Below are positions 34,675 through 42,540 of a stretch of 64,000 nt of DNA, in pieces (the first letter of the stretch is position 1; every line of letters starts with the position of its first letter). This stretch comes from Streptomyces antnestii. Its GTDB lineage: Bacteria > Actinomycetota > Actinomycetes > Streptomycetales > Streptomycetaceae. The notes under the pieces are model-generated. The model saw nothing but the letters and a program-made list of their open reading frames with translations, was not told where the DNA came from and made no database searches. Location: positions 62,001-126,000 of the forward strand of contig NZ_RZYA01000019.1 of NCBI RefSeq assembly GCF_004005495.1. Reading direction: 5' to 3'. Position numbers and translations under genes: made by a program.

Positions 34675-35469
34675 GTGGACAAGACTCTGGACTTCCCTGA
34701 TCTGCTGCGGCTGATCGACGAACGCTCGACCGCCTTCCGCGCCGCGGTCGCCTCCGCGCCCAGCCTCGACGTACAGGTTCCGACCTGCCCCGAGTGGACG
34801 CTGTTCGATCTGGTGCAGCACATCGGCGAGGGGCGCCGCGACTGGGCCGCCACCGTCGCCGCAGGGCCTGCTCCGGCCAAGTCCGCAGCGGAAGGCGCCC
34901 CGGCTGCGCCTCGGGAGCGCGAGGCCCTGTCGGCCTGGTTGGCGGAGTCCACGGAGCAACTGCTGGACGCACTGCGGAAGTCCGGCCCGGATCGCGGTTG
35001 CTGGGCGTGGTGGGAGACGTTGCAGTCGCCGCACACCTCCGGTGCCGTAGCCCGGCACCAGCTCCAGCAGATGGCGGTGCACACGTACGACGCCCAGATC
35101 ACCGTAGGTGCCCCGCAGCCGCTGTCGACCGAGGTGGCGCTCGACGGTGTCGACGAGTTCCTGTCCACCTGCGTCGCAACGACAAGTGCCTGGCCGCACA
35201 AGCCCGCTACCGCCGACTTCCATGCCACCGAGGGTCGCTCCTGGCGCCTGTCGCTGTCCGCCGACGGCGCACGGGGCACTGTTCTCCCCGCTCCCGGCAC
35301 TCCGGACGAGAACGCGGATGCGGACGCGGACGCGGACGTCGCCTCCGTCCGTGGCACGGCGGGTGACCTCGTCCTCTATCTGCACGGCCGTATACCGCTG
35401 GACTTGCTGAAGGCCGACGGCGACCGAGAGGTCTTCGACCAGCTCGAGGCTTGGGACCCGGACGAGTAG
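34675..35469 (+). CDS. Maleylpyruvate isomerase-like mycothiol-dependent protein (DinB fold)
   Basis: 264 aa. N-terminal MDMPI_N/DinB-like four-helix domain (about 5-155) with the metal-site pattern CPEWTLFDLVQHIGEGRRDW and a later VARHQLQQMAVHTYDAQIT that supplies His ligands. The MDMPI C-terminal domain follows (about 165-260). Family members use mycothiol in place of glutathione. An acidic Asp/Ala repeat lies at about 205-218. GTG start, 6 nt after TAGAAA (34663-34668) and without ribosome-binding site, so possibly leaderless. Substrate unknown. Confidence 0.88.
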   Translation: MDKTLDFPDLLRLIDERSTAFRAAVASAPSLDVQVPTCPEWTLFDLVQHIGEGRRDWAATVAAGPAPAKSAAEGAPAAPREREALSAWLAESTEQLLDALRKSGPDRGCWAWWETLQSPHTSGAVARHQLQQMAVHTYDAQITVGAPQPLSTEVALDGVDEFLSTCVATTSAWPHKPATADFHATEGRSWRLSLSADGARGTVLPAPGTPDENADADADADVASVRGTAGDLVLYLHGRIPLDLLKADGDREVFDQLEAWDPDE

Positions 35470-35504
35470 GGCGTCCGGATGTGCCGGACGTGCCGGAAGA
35501 CCGG

Positions 35505-35535
35505 TTGACCTCAAGCGCGCTTGAGGGAGCAGGCT
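35505..35535 (+). promoter_or_regulatory. SoxR-type promoter: -35 TTGACC, 18-bp SoxR box, -10 CAGGCT
   Basis: CCTCAAGCGCGCTTGAGG (35509-35526) is a perfect 18-bp palindrome with the CCTCAAG...CTTGAGG arms of SoxR sites. It sits between TTGACC (35505-35510) and CAGGCT (35530-35535) with a 19-bp spacer, the overlong spacing MerR-family activators use. The -10 ends 7 nt before the SnoaL-like gene's ATG. Confidence 0.85.
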
Positions 35536-35542
35536 TTCCGGC

Positions 35543-36088
35543 ATGGACAACATTGAAGAGCTCCAACGGCAAGTGTCGGCCCTGACCGACCGCGCGGAGA
35601 TCAGCGACCTGCTCGACCGCTACCTGCGTTCCCTGGACGACGGGGTCTTCGACGAGGAGTGGGCTCGCGCGTTCCACACCGAGGACGTCACCGCGGAGAT
35701 GCCCATCGGTACCGTCCACGGTCGCGACGCCCTGCTGGCCCATATCCGTCGGGGGATGGCGCTGTTCGACCGGACCGTGCATCTGGGCACCAACGCCGTC
35801 ATCACGATCGACGGCGACCAGGCCACCGCCCGCGGTGCCCAGCTCAGCACCCACGTCCTGGCGGACGGCTCGGACGGCTCGGACAGCTCGGACGGCTCGG
35901 ACGGCGTCTTCGTTTCCGCCGGCCACGTCGACACCAGACTGGTCAGGACGGCTGACGGCTGGCGGATCTCCGCTTCGGCACTGCGGGTGGTGTGGACCCA
36001 GGGTTCCCCACCACGACTCCCGCACGACCTGACGCCGACTCCCTCGGGCCCAGAGGGCTCTGGGCCCGAGCCTCGTCCCGTGGACTAG
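35543..36088 (+). CDS. SnoaL/NTF2-like protein under a SoxR box
   Basis: 181 aa. A SnoaL_4-type alpha+beta barrel: VSALTDRAEISDLLDRYLRSLDDGVFDEEWARAFHTEDVTAEMPIGTVHGRDALLAHIRR, then beta strands with an unusual low-complexity insert of Asp/Gly/Ser (about 111-124), and a GHVDTRLVRTADGWRISASALRVVW finish. Such proteins bind or turn over small polycyclic or aromatic compounds. ATG directly downstream of the SoxR promoter, probably leaderless, so it should be induced by redox-cycling compounds. It is not a classical SoxR target type (oxidoreductase or exporter). Confidence 0.85.
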   Translation: MDNIEELQRQVSALTDRAEISDLLDRYLRSLDDGVFDEEWARAFHTEDVTAEMPIGTVHGRDALLAHIRRGMALFDRTVHLGTNAVITIDGDQATARGAQLSTHVLADGSDGSDSSDGSDGVFVSAGHVDTRLVRTADGWRISASALRVVWTQGSPPRLPHDLTPTPSGPEGSGPEPRPVD

Positions 36089-36282
36089 GCTGGAGACATG
36101 ACTACCGGGACGGCCTCGCGCCACACACAGATCGGTGACCCGGTGCTCTCCTGAGCGCCGAACGGGCCGTACAGCGCCCGCAGTTCGACCGAGGATCCCG
36201 CTCCGCCGCAGCGCGGGCCCCACCTCCGTCGTGTTGATCACAAGCTCGAAGCTCGACACATCAACCACGACAGGAGAACCCC

Positions 36283-37035
36283 GTGCCCACCAAGATGCTG
36301 ACGATTCCCACTCCGGACGGCCGGGCCGACGCTTTCGTCGCCTTCCCCGACGACGGCGAGCGGCACCCGGCCGTACTCATGTACTCGGACGCCTTCGGCC
36401 TGCGGCCCGTGATTCGGGAGATGGCACGCGAACTTGCCGGACAGGGGTACTACGTACTCGTCCCCAACTTCTACTACCGCCATGGTCCTGCCCCGGTGTT
36501 CGAACTCCCCGAGTACATCGACGAAGGGGCACGGCCCGCCGTGTTCGCCCAAGTGATGCCTTTGCTGAAGGCACACACCACCACTGAACGCAGCCTGCGC
36601 GACGCCGACGCCTACCTCACGTTCCTCGCCGGCCGGCCCGAGGTCAGCGCCGGGCCCATCGCTGTGACCGGCTACTGCATCGGCTCGCTCCTGGCGCTGC
36701 GCACGGCCGCCGCCCACCCCGACGAGGTGGCCGCCGTCGCCGGTTTCCACCCCGGCTTCGTGGTCACCGACACACCCGAGAGCCCGCACCGCCTCGTACC
36801 CACACTCAAGGCCGAGGTCCATCTCGGCCTGGCCGAAGGCGACATGACGCCCGAGATCATCAGTGAACTCACCCAGGCCCTGGATGCCGCCGGGGCGGGT
36901 GACACCTGCGAGATCTACCCCGGCACGGTCCACGGCTTCACCATGTCCGACACCGACGCGTTCAGCGCGGCCGGGCTGAAGCGGCACTGGGACCGCCTGC
37001 TCTCACTCCTGGACCGCACCCTGACCGACAAGTGA
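36283..37035 (+). CDS. Dienelactone hydrolase family protein
   Basis: 250 aa alpha/beta hydrolase. Catalytic triad visible: Cys132 in VTGYCIGS, Asp187 in LAEGDMTP and His217 in PGTVHGFT, the DLH arrangement. Start PTKMLTIPTPDGRADAFVAFP is typical. It hydrolyses dienelactones or similar esters. GTG 36283 with GGAG at 6-nt spacing. The ~130-bp stretch upstream contains the long dyad GTCGTGTTGAT / ATCAACCACGAC (about 36228-36271) around repeated AAGCTCG, a possible operator. A 18-aa leaderless-looking frame (ATG 36099) lies in the same gap. Confidence 0.9.
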   Translation: MPTKMLTIPTPDGRADAFVAFPDDGERHPAVLMYSDAFGLRPVIREMARELAGQGYYVLVPNFYYRHGPAPVFELPEYIDEGARPAVFAQVMPLLKAHTTTERSLRDADAYLTFLAGRPEVSAGPIAVTGYCIGSLLALRTAAAHPDEVAAVAGFHPGFVVTDTPESPHRLVPTLKAEVHLGLAEGDMTPEIISELTQALDAAGAGDTCEIYPGTVHGFTMSDTDAFSAAGLKRHWDRLLSLLDRTLTDK

Positions 37036-37073
37036 GGCGCCGGCCCGCAAACAAACCCTGAAAACCCTGAAGC

Positions 37074-37116
37074 CGGGTCCGGGGCTACGCACACACGTCG
37101 CGCGGCCCCGGACCCG
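37074..37116. terminator. Hairpin terminator (12-bp stem) between convergent genes
   Basis: CGGGTCCGGGGC (37074-37085) pairs perfectly with GCCCCGGACCCG (37105-37116). Located between the dienelactone hydrolase (+) and DctA-like (-) genes. Confidence 0.75.
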
Positions 37117-37130
37117 ACGGGCCCGGCACG

Positions 37131-38507
37131 TCAGGAGCTGTGCTCCTCCTTGGAAGTGTTCGAGACGTCGGAAGTGGCCGTCTGCGAGCTGACCCGCTCC
37201 TCCTCGGGCACGAACGGGATCTCCCCGCCCAGCACCTTCGTCATCCTGACCTTGTCGAACACGCCCTCCCACTTGGACACCACGAAGACGGCCACGCAGT
37301 TGCCGAGCAGGTTGGTCGCCACGCGCATCGAGTCCATGATGCGGTCGACGCCGAGCAGGAGTGCCACGGCCCCGGCCGGGATGACGCCGAGCGCGGCGGC
37401 CGTGGCGGACAGTGCGAGGAAGGCGGAGCCGGGCACTCCCGCCATGCCCTTGCTCGTGAGCATCAACACGAGTACGACGGTGATCTGCTGACCGAGACTC
37501 AGGTGCACCCCGACGGCCTGGGCGATGAACAGTGTGCCGACGGACAGGTAGATCGACGCGCCGTCGAGGTTGAAGGAGTAGCCGGTCGGCAGGACCAGGC
37601 CCACCGCGTCCTCACGGCATCCCGCCTGGCGCAGCTTCTGCATCATGCGCGGCATGACGGCCTCGCTGGAGGCGGTTCCGAGTGCGAGGAGCATCTCTTC
37701 GCGGGTGTAGCGGACGAACTTCCACAGGCTGACGCCGGTCAAGGCCTTGAGAGCGAGGCCGAGGAGGCAGAGGAAGACGAGAGCGACGCCGTAGCAGACA
37801 GCGATGAGCTTCCCGTACGTCGCCATGGAGCCGATGCCGTACTCGCCGACCAGGTGGGCGGTCGCCCCGAACACGGCGAGCGGGGCGAGCTTCATGATGA
37901 AGCCGACGATGGCGAAGACGACGTCCTGGGCCTGTTCGATGGCCGGGAGGATCGCGGGAACCCGGGTGTTGCCCAGGTGGAGCAGGGCCGCACCCACCAG
38001 GCAGGCCAGCACGAGGACTTGGAGGAGAGAGTTCTCGGCGAAGGCCCCGATCGCGCTGTCCGGCAGCGAGTGCAGGATGAAGTCGCTCGTCGACGGGAGG
38101 GAGCCGCCGCCCGTCTTGTCGCTCACGGCCGACGCGTCGAGCGATGCAGGGTCGACGTTCATGCCGACTCCGGGGCGCACGACGTTGCCGGCGACCAGGC
38201 CCACGACCAGGGCGACCGTCGTCGCCACCTCGAACCAGACGAGAGCCTTGAGCCCAATGCGTCCGAAGGCCTTGAGATCCCCGGCCTTGGTGATGCCGGC
38301 GACGACCACGCAGAACACAAGGGGCGAGATCATCGCCTTGATCAGACGGACGAAGCCGTCCCCGAGAGGTTGGACCGCGGTGCCCGCGTGGGGCCACAAT
38401 CGTCCGACCAGGACGCCGATGACGAGGGCGATGGCGACTTGGGCGAACAGCGACTTACGCAAGAAACGCGCGATACGTCGTGCCGGGGACGGACCGGTGT
38501 TCGACAT
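37131..38507 (-). CDS. dctA: C4-dicarboxylate/glutamate:cation symporter, DctA/GltP family
   Basis: 458 aa. Membrane carrier with the DAACS marks: FVRLIKAMISPLVFCVVVAGI, TASSEAVMPRMM (re-entrant loop HP1), GYSFNLDGASIYLSVGTLFIAQAVG (NMDGT-like motif, here NLDGA) and the HP2 region TSKGMAGVPGSAFLAL, then DRIMDSMRVATNLLGNCVAVFVV. It takes up succinate, fumarate, malate or acidic amino acids. ATG 38507 is chosen over 38570. The upstream region carries three ATTCCGC/GCGGAAT elements, probable regulator sites. Confidence 0.93.
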   Translation of the reverse strand: MSNTGPSPARRIARFLRKSLFAQVAIALVIGVLVGRLWPHAGTAVQPLGDGFVRLIKAMISPLVFCVVVAGITKAGDLKAFGRIGLKALVWFEVATTVALVVGLVAGNVVRPGVGMNVDPASLDASAVSDKTGGGSLPSTSDFILHSLPDSAIGAFAENSLLQVLVLACLVGAALLHLGNTRVPAILPAIEQAQDVVFAIVGFIMKLAPLAVFGATAHLVGEYGIGSMATYGKLIAVCYGVALVFLCLLGLALKALTGVSLWKFVRYTREEMLLALGTASSEAVMPRMMQKLRQAGCREDAVGLVLPTGYSFNLDGASIYLSVGTLFIAQAVGVHLSLGQQITVVLVLMLTSKGMAGVPGSAFLALSATAAALGVIPAGAVALLLGVDRIMDSMRVATNLLGNCVAVFVVSKWEGVFDKVRMTKVLGGEIPFVPEEERVSSQTATSDVSNTSKEEHSS

Positions 38508-38542
38508 GTGCGACTCTCCACAGTTGCAGCAACTTCCAACAT

Positions 38543-38568
38543 GCGGAATATAAATTCCGCCATTCCGC
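38543..38568. promoter_or_regulatory. GCGGAAT-ATAA-ATTCCGC plus ATTCCGC, likely IclR-type operator
   Basis: Inverted pair GCGGAAT (38543-38549) / ATTCCGC (38554-38560), followed by a direct copy ATTCCGC (38562-38568), 36-61 bp upstream of the DctA-like ATG. Actinobacterial IclR regulators of organic-acid genes bind GGAAT/ATTCC-type dyads; no such regulator is encoded in the window. Confidence 0.55.
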
Positions 38569-38693
38569 AACTATGTCGGTGCAACCACCACGTGTGAAGA
38601 GTCCTCACGGCGCGGGGTGAACTTTGGCGCATGCTCCAATCGTTGGATCATTCGACCGATCCGGGCCGCCCAGCTCCGCGTACGCTCAGCCGC

Positions 38694-39533
38694 ATGTTGC
38701 TAGCCGCCATCCCATCGCCCTCGATAAACGGGTTCTCTCTCGGCCCTCTGACCATCCACTTCTACGCGTTGTCCTACATCGTCGGCATCGGCCTCGCCGT
38801 CGCCCTGGGCCGACGCCGGTGGCGAGCCGCGGGCGGTGACCCGGTCCAGGTGGAGGATGTCGCCCTGTGGGGAGTGCCGTTCGGCATCCTCGGCGGCCGT
38901 ATCTACTTCGACCTGACCACACCCAAGGGCATCCCACCGCACTGGTGGGGACCTCTGGCGGTGTGGGAAGGCGGCCTGGGCATCTGGGGCGGCGTCGCAC
39001 TGGCCACCGTGGTGTGCGTCTGGCGGCTGCGCCGGGCCGGGGTGGAAGTCCCGGGCATGATGGACGCGCTGGCTCCCTGCCTGCTGATCGCGCAGGCGAT
39101 CGGCAGGATCGGCAACTACTTCAACCAGGAGTTGTTCGGCGGCCCGACCAACCTGCCCTGGGCGCTGGCGATCGACCCCGCCCACCGGCCGGACGGCTAC
39201 CTTCAGAACGCCACCTTCCACCCCACCTTCCTGTACGAACTCATCTGGGACCTCCTGCTGGCCGGCTTCCTGATGTGGCTCGGGAGCAAGGGGAAAGTCC
39301 GGCCGGGAAGCCTGTTCGCGCTCTACGTTGCCGGGTACTCCGCCTTCCGCATCTTCGAGGAGTCACTGCGCGTCGACTACTCGCAGTACATCCTGGGCAT
39401 GCGGCTCAACTTCTACATCGCGTCCCTGATGATGCTGGTCGGCCTGGCCTGGTTCGTCGTTCTGCAGCGGCGACCGCACCCGCGGGAGCAAGGGGTGCCA
39501 TCCGCCACAGAGCCTGCCCTCAGCAAGGACTGA
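38694..39533 (+). CDS. lgt: Prolipoprotein diacylglyceryl transferase
   Basis: 279 aa, seven membrane helices. The Lgt signature GRIGNYFNQELFGGPTNLPW and the essential Arg/His-rich segments (LWGVPFGILGGRIYF; YELIWDLLLAGFLMW) are present; the C-terminus has FRIFEESLRVDYSQYILGMRLN. Transfers diacylglycerol to the lipobox cysteine of lipoproteins. The ATG is 7 nt after TACGCT (38681-38686) with no ribosome-binding site, so leaderless; the longer frame to 38631 is less likely. Streptomyces often carry two lgt genes; whether this is the main one cannot be told here. Confidence 0.95.
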   Translation: MLLAAIPSPSINGFSLGPLTIHFYALSYIVGIGLAVALGRRRWRAAGGDPVQVEDVALWGVPFGILGGRIYFDLTTPKGIPPHWWGPLAVWEGGLGIWGGVALATVVCVWRLRRAGVEVPGMMDALAPCLLIAQAIGRIGNYFNQELFGGPTNLPWALAIDPAHRPDGYLQNATFHPTFLYELIWDLLLAGFLMWLGSKGKVRPGSLFALYVAGYSAFRIFEESLRVDYSQYILGMRLNFYIASLMMLVGLAWFVVLQRRPHPREQGVPSATEPALSKD

Positions 39534-39572
39534 CCGGCACGGCGTCCGTCGCCACTCGGACTCGGGTGTGGT

Positions 39573-40313
39573 TCAGCCGGACTGGCGGGGCACACATGAC
39601 AGTTGGTCGGGGAGGTCGGTGAGCCGTTCGATGCGGAGCACCGACTCGTCCGCTACCGGCGACGGTCCACCGGTGACGAAGTCGACGCCGCGGTCCAGCC
39701 AGATGCCGGTGAGCCCGGCGAGGGCGGCCGCATGCACGTCGCTTCCCAGCATGTCGCCCACGTTGACCGCCTGCGCGCAGTCCGTCCTCATCCACCGGCA
39801 GGCGGAGGCGTAGGCGGCCGGCTTGGCCGCACCCAGTTCGGTCGGGGTCAGGACGGCTTCGAAGTACTCGAGGAGGCCGAAGCGGGCGAGTTTGGCGCGC
39901 TGTTGCTCGGGGTCCCCGTTGGTGAGGACGGCCAGACGGGGTCCTCGGGGAAGCCGTTTCAGTGTCTCCAGGCAGGGTTGGACATCGGGATAGCAGCGCC
40001 AGGACTCCTCGAACACGGTGAGGTACCGCTCGGTGATCCAGGCGTCCAGAAGGGCGGGACTGTCCGGAACCGGCTCGCCGAGCATCGGCAGGAACGAACG
40101 CAGCCTGCGTCGGTGGTGCTCAGCGAAGGAGCACTCGCCGTCGAGGTACTCCCGCATGTGGCGCGCCTCCAACGCCCACCACGACGCCACCAGTTCGTCC
40201 GGTGACGCCATCGCGTTCGGCGCGTCCTGGACGATCCGGCCGATCGCTTCCCAGACCGCGCTTCGGTGATCGACCAGCGTCCCGTCCAGATCGAAGAACA
40301 CCACGTCTGCCAT
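39573..40313 (-). CDS. HAD-family phosphatase
   Basis: 246 aa. Motif I VVFFDLDGTLVDH (nucleophile Asp8, acid Asp10), an alpha-helical cap (about 20-90), motif II LAVLTNGDPEQQ (Thr/Asn), motif III Lys in LGAAKPAAY and motif IV NVGDMLGSDVHAAALAGLTGIWLDR. Cytosolic phosphatase of a small phosphometabolite. ATG 40313 starts directly with the strand bearing motif I. Convergent with lgt. Confidence 0.93.
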   Translation of the reverse strand: MADVVFFDLDGTLVDHRSAVWEAIGRIVQDAPNAMASPDELVASWWALEARHMREYLDGECSFAEHHRRRLRSFLPMLGEPVPDSPALLDAWITERYLTVFEESWRCYPDVQPCLETLKRLPRGPRLAVLTNGDPEQQRAKLARFGLLEYFEAVLTPTELGAAKPAAYASACRWMRTDCAQAVNVGDMLGSDVHAAALAGLTGIWLDRGVDFVTGGPSPVADESVLRIERLTDLPDQLSCVPRQSG

Positions 40314-40426
40314 GGGTCGATCATGCCGTGTGTCGACGCCGAGTCGCTCGAAGCGGCGATGCAATGCGGCGTCGTCCGAGAGCGGGCTGAACGCTTCCCG
40401 GACGTCACTGGTCTCCCGCGGCCGGG

Positions 40427-40882
40427 TTACAAGCCCTTGCAGATCCGGCGGGCCTCGCCCAGGTCCTTCTTCGCCTTCTCGTCGAAGTCGAACATCCTGG
40501 CGTGGCGGTCCTGTGATCGGCGGATTGCCTGTGCGAGGGGCTGGTACTCGGTGTCCCCCGCGGCAGCCGACGCGGACAACGCTCCCGCCGCGGCATACCG
40601 GTTGAGGGCGATCTCGCCTTCCGACCCCTTCGTGGTGTACTTCGACTCGTCGAATCCGTCGAGTGCCTGGCAGGCGGCGCGGGCATCGTCTGCCGGGCGG
40701 TATCCCTCAGCGGAGCCTCCGCTGCTGCCGTCGCTGAGCGACCACGCCACGGCGACTCCCGCGCCGCCGAGCACGAGGCCCAGCAACAGCGAGACCACAA
40801 CGGTCGTCGTACGGCTTCGGGGCGGGGCCCCTACGGGAGCGGTTGCCTGGGCAGGGGCGGCGTGCGGTTGCTGTGGGTGCAT
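40427..40882 (-). CDS. Single-pass membrane protein, unknown function
   Basis: 151 aa. Pro/Ala/Gln-rich cytosolic N-terminus (MHPQQPHAAPAQATAPVG), one helix at about 26-48 (TTTVVVSLLLGLVLGGAGVAVAWSL) and an extracytoplasmic helical domain with two Cys (ACQALD, RRICKGL) that could pair. Resembles many actinobacterial small anchored proteins with no assigned role. ATG 40882 chosen; an upstream frame to 40918 is possible. Monocistronic. Confidence 0.75.
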   Translation of the reverse strand: MHPQQPHAAPAQATAPVGAPPRSRTTTVVVSLLLGLVLGGAGVAVAWSLSDGSSGGSAEGYRPADDARAACQALDGFDESKYTTKGSEGEIALNRYAAAGALSASAAAGDTEYQPLAQAIRRSQDRHARMFDFDEKAKKDLGEARRICKGL

Positions 40883-41052
40883 CCGGCCAAAGATAGTGCG
40901 ACGTACCGCCGGGGTCACCTATGACCGGCATGACTACCTGGTCACCCGGGCACGGCCGCCGCGGCGAGACATGATGAACTCGAAACGCCGCCCCGTCCCG
41001 CGCGAGGTCCGGGCGGGCCACATCCACATCGCCCAAGGGGAGACGCCACCCG

Positions 41053-42219
41053 ATGAACATGCCGGTGGATACGCCGATGAATACGCCGACGAACACGCAA
41101 TCAGCGCTGTCCGCAGCGGAGTTCACAGAGCGGTCGGAGGGGTCGGGCGGGTCGACCGTCCGCCTGGGCGCCCTCGTCCCGTTGACGCGGCCCGGATGGG
41201 TCGAGGCGGGCCGGCACCTGCTCGCGGGGCTCGAACTGGCCGTCAGCGAGGTCAACGGCGCCTGCGGAATCGACGGCAGACCACTGGAGTTGGTGGTTCG
41301 GGACACCGCGGCCGATCCCGAGCGGGCGGCCGCGGCTGTGGACGAGCTGGCCGCCTCGGGCGTGGCCGCCATCGCGGGCGAGTACCACAGCGTCGTGGCC
41401 CGTACGGCCGCCGCCCGGGCCCACGCGCTCGGCGTGCCGTTCCTCTGCTCGTCCGCGGTGCTCGACGCCCTCGTCGACGAACCCTCGGAGTGGGTCGCTC
41501 GCGTGGCCCCTGCCCAGTCCCACGGCTGGCGGGCCTACGCGGACTTCCTCGTCGGCGAGGGCCGGCATCGGATCGCCGTGGCGACCCAGCCGAGCGTCTA
41601 CTGGGCGTCCGGGACCCGCATCCTGCGGGACCACCTCACTCCCCGCGGCGGCAGTGTCGTCGAACTCGACACGAACACGCTCACACCCGAGGCCCTGTGC
41701 GACGCGCTTGTCGACCACGGCGTGACGGCGCTCCTCCTGCTGGTCGGCCACCCGGAGCCGGCGACGCCCATCGTCAGAGCCGTCCGAGGCGACAGCCGGC
41801 TCGCGGACCTCCTGATCGGCGCCCCGGCCGGGCAACCGGAGTTCACCGGATGGGCCACGGCCCTGGGCAGGGACGGTGCCGGGATCCCCTTCCTGCGCTA
41901 CCTGCCCGAGCACCTCGGCCCGCTCGGCGAACGCGTCGGCAAGGAACTCCACCAGCGCCTGGGCGAGGCGGCCTCCTTCGTCGCCTTCGAGGGCTGGGAC
42001 ACCGTCACCGTCCTCGCCGAGGTGTTGCGCTCCCACGGTACGGACCGTGAGGCCATCGCCGAGTCATGGCCGCGCGTGGCAGTCGAGGGCACGCGCGGCC
42101 CGATCCGCTTCTCCCGCACACCCGGCATCAACGTCTGGCAATGGGCCTGGGCACCCGTCCAGATCGTCGACCGGGACCCGGCGGAGCCCGACCGCTTCCG
42201 GATCCTCCACACGGACTGA
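41053..42219 (+). CDS. Periplasmic-binding-fold protein without signal peptide (AmiC/urea-amide type)
   Basis: 388 aa. Type-1 periplasmic binding fold: VRLGALVPLTRPGWVEAGRHLLAGLELAVSEVNGACGIDGRPLELVVRDTAADPERAAAAVDELAASGVAAIAGEYHSV, as in AmiC and Leu/Ile/Val or urea binding proteins. It lacks a signal peptide and lipobox and no ABC permease is nearby. It may therefore be a cytosolic ligand sensor. The first ~35 residues are low complexity (DTPMNTPTNT). ATG preceded by GGGGAGA. The stop codon is repeated in frame by a tandem 21-bp repeat. Confidence 0.85.
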   Translation: MNMPVDTPMNTPTNTQSALSAAEFTERSEGSGGSTVRLGALVPLTRPGWVEAGRHLLAGLELAVSEVNGACGIDGRPLELVVRDTAADPERAAAAVDELAASGVAAIAGEYHSVVARTAAARAHALGVPFLCSSAVLDALVDEPSEWVARVAPAQSHGWRAYADFLVGEGRHRIAVATQPSVYWASGTRILRDHLTPRGGSVVELDTNTLTPEALCDALVDHGVTALLLLVGHPEPATPIVRAVRGDSRLADLLIGAPAGQPEFTGWATALGRDGAGIPFLRYLPEHLGPLGERVGKELHQRLGEAASFVAFEGWDTVTVLAEVLRSHGTDREAIAESWPRVAVEGTRGPIRFSRTPGINVWQWAWAPVQIVDRDPAEPDRFRILHTD

Positions 42220-42261
42220 CAGATCCTCCACACCGGGTGACAGATCCTCCGCACCGGCTGA
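42199..42261 (+). repeat. Three 21-bp tandem units, each ending in an in-frame TGA
   Basis: Units of the type CAGATCCTCCACACCGGGTGA give in-frame stops at 42217, 42238 and 42259. The first belongs to the end of the binding-fold protein; the other two follow it. Confidence 0.9.
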
Positions 42262-42409
42262 CCGGCGACGGGCTTCCGGCCGCCCAGACCTGTCAGCCCC
42301 CCGCTCCGTCGCCCCTCGGCAACCCCTGCACGCTCCGTGAGTCGCCCCTCAGCCACACCCCTCTTCACACTCCGTGATCGGGGCAGCACCTGCGCTCTCC
42401 CCGCGAGTC

Positions 42410-42507
42410 CTTAACGGAAGCTTGACGCGCTCCGCGAGATCAACCGTGGGCCCGCGTGTCACTCTCTGCTTACGCTGGTTTCCGCCGTCCGAGTGATGGC
42501 GGAAACC
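42410..42507 (+). promoter_or_regulatory. Phased CTTAACG/CTTGACG repeat and dyad upstream of Kup-like permease
   Basis: CTTAACG (42410-42416) and CTTGACG (42421-42427) start 11 bp apart, as in direct-repeat sites of OmpR/KdpE-type regulators. Farther down, GGTTTCCGCC (42477-42486) and GGCGGAAACC (42498-42507) form a perfect 10-bp dyad next to TACGCT (42471-42476), a possible -10. The rest of the 321-bp gap holds the repeats at 42199-42261 and nothing else clear. Confidence 0.5.
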
Positions 42508-42540
42508 CCACGCTGAGCCGCACATCGGGAGAGCACGTCC

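Noticed and set aside
36099..36155. 18-codon leaderless frame (MTTGTASRHTQ...) as a gene
   Set aside because: It starts properly after TAGGCT but ends after 18 codons without any recognisable product; could be a gene stub or leader peptide, not enough to call.
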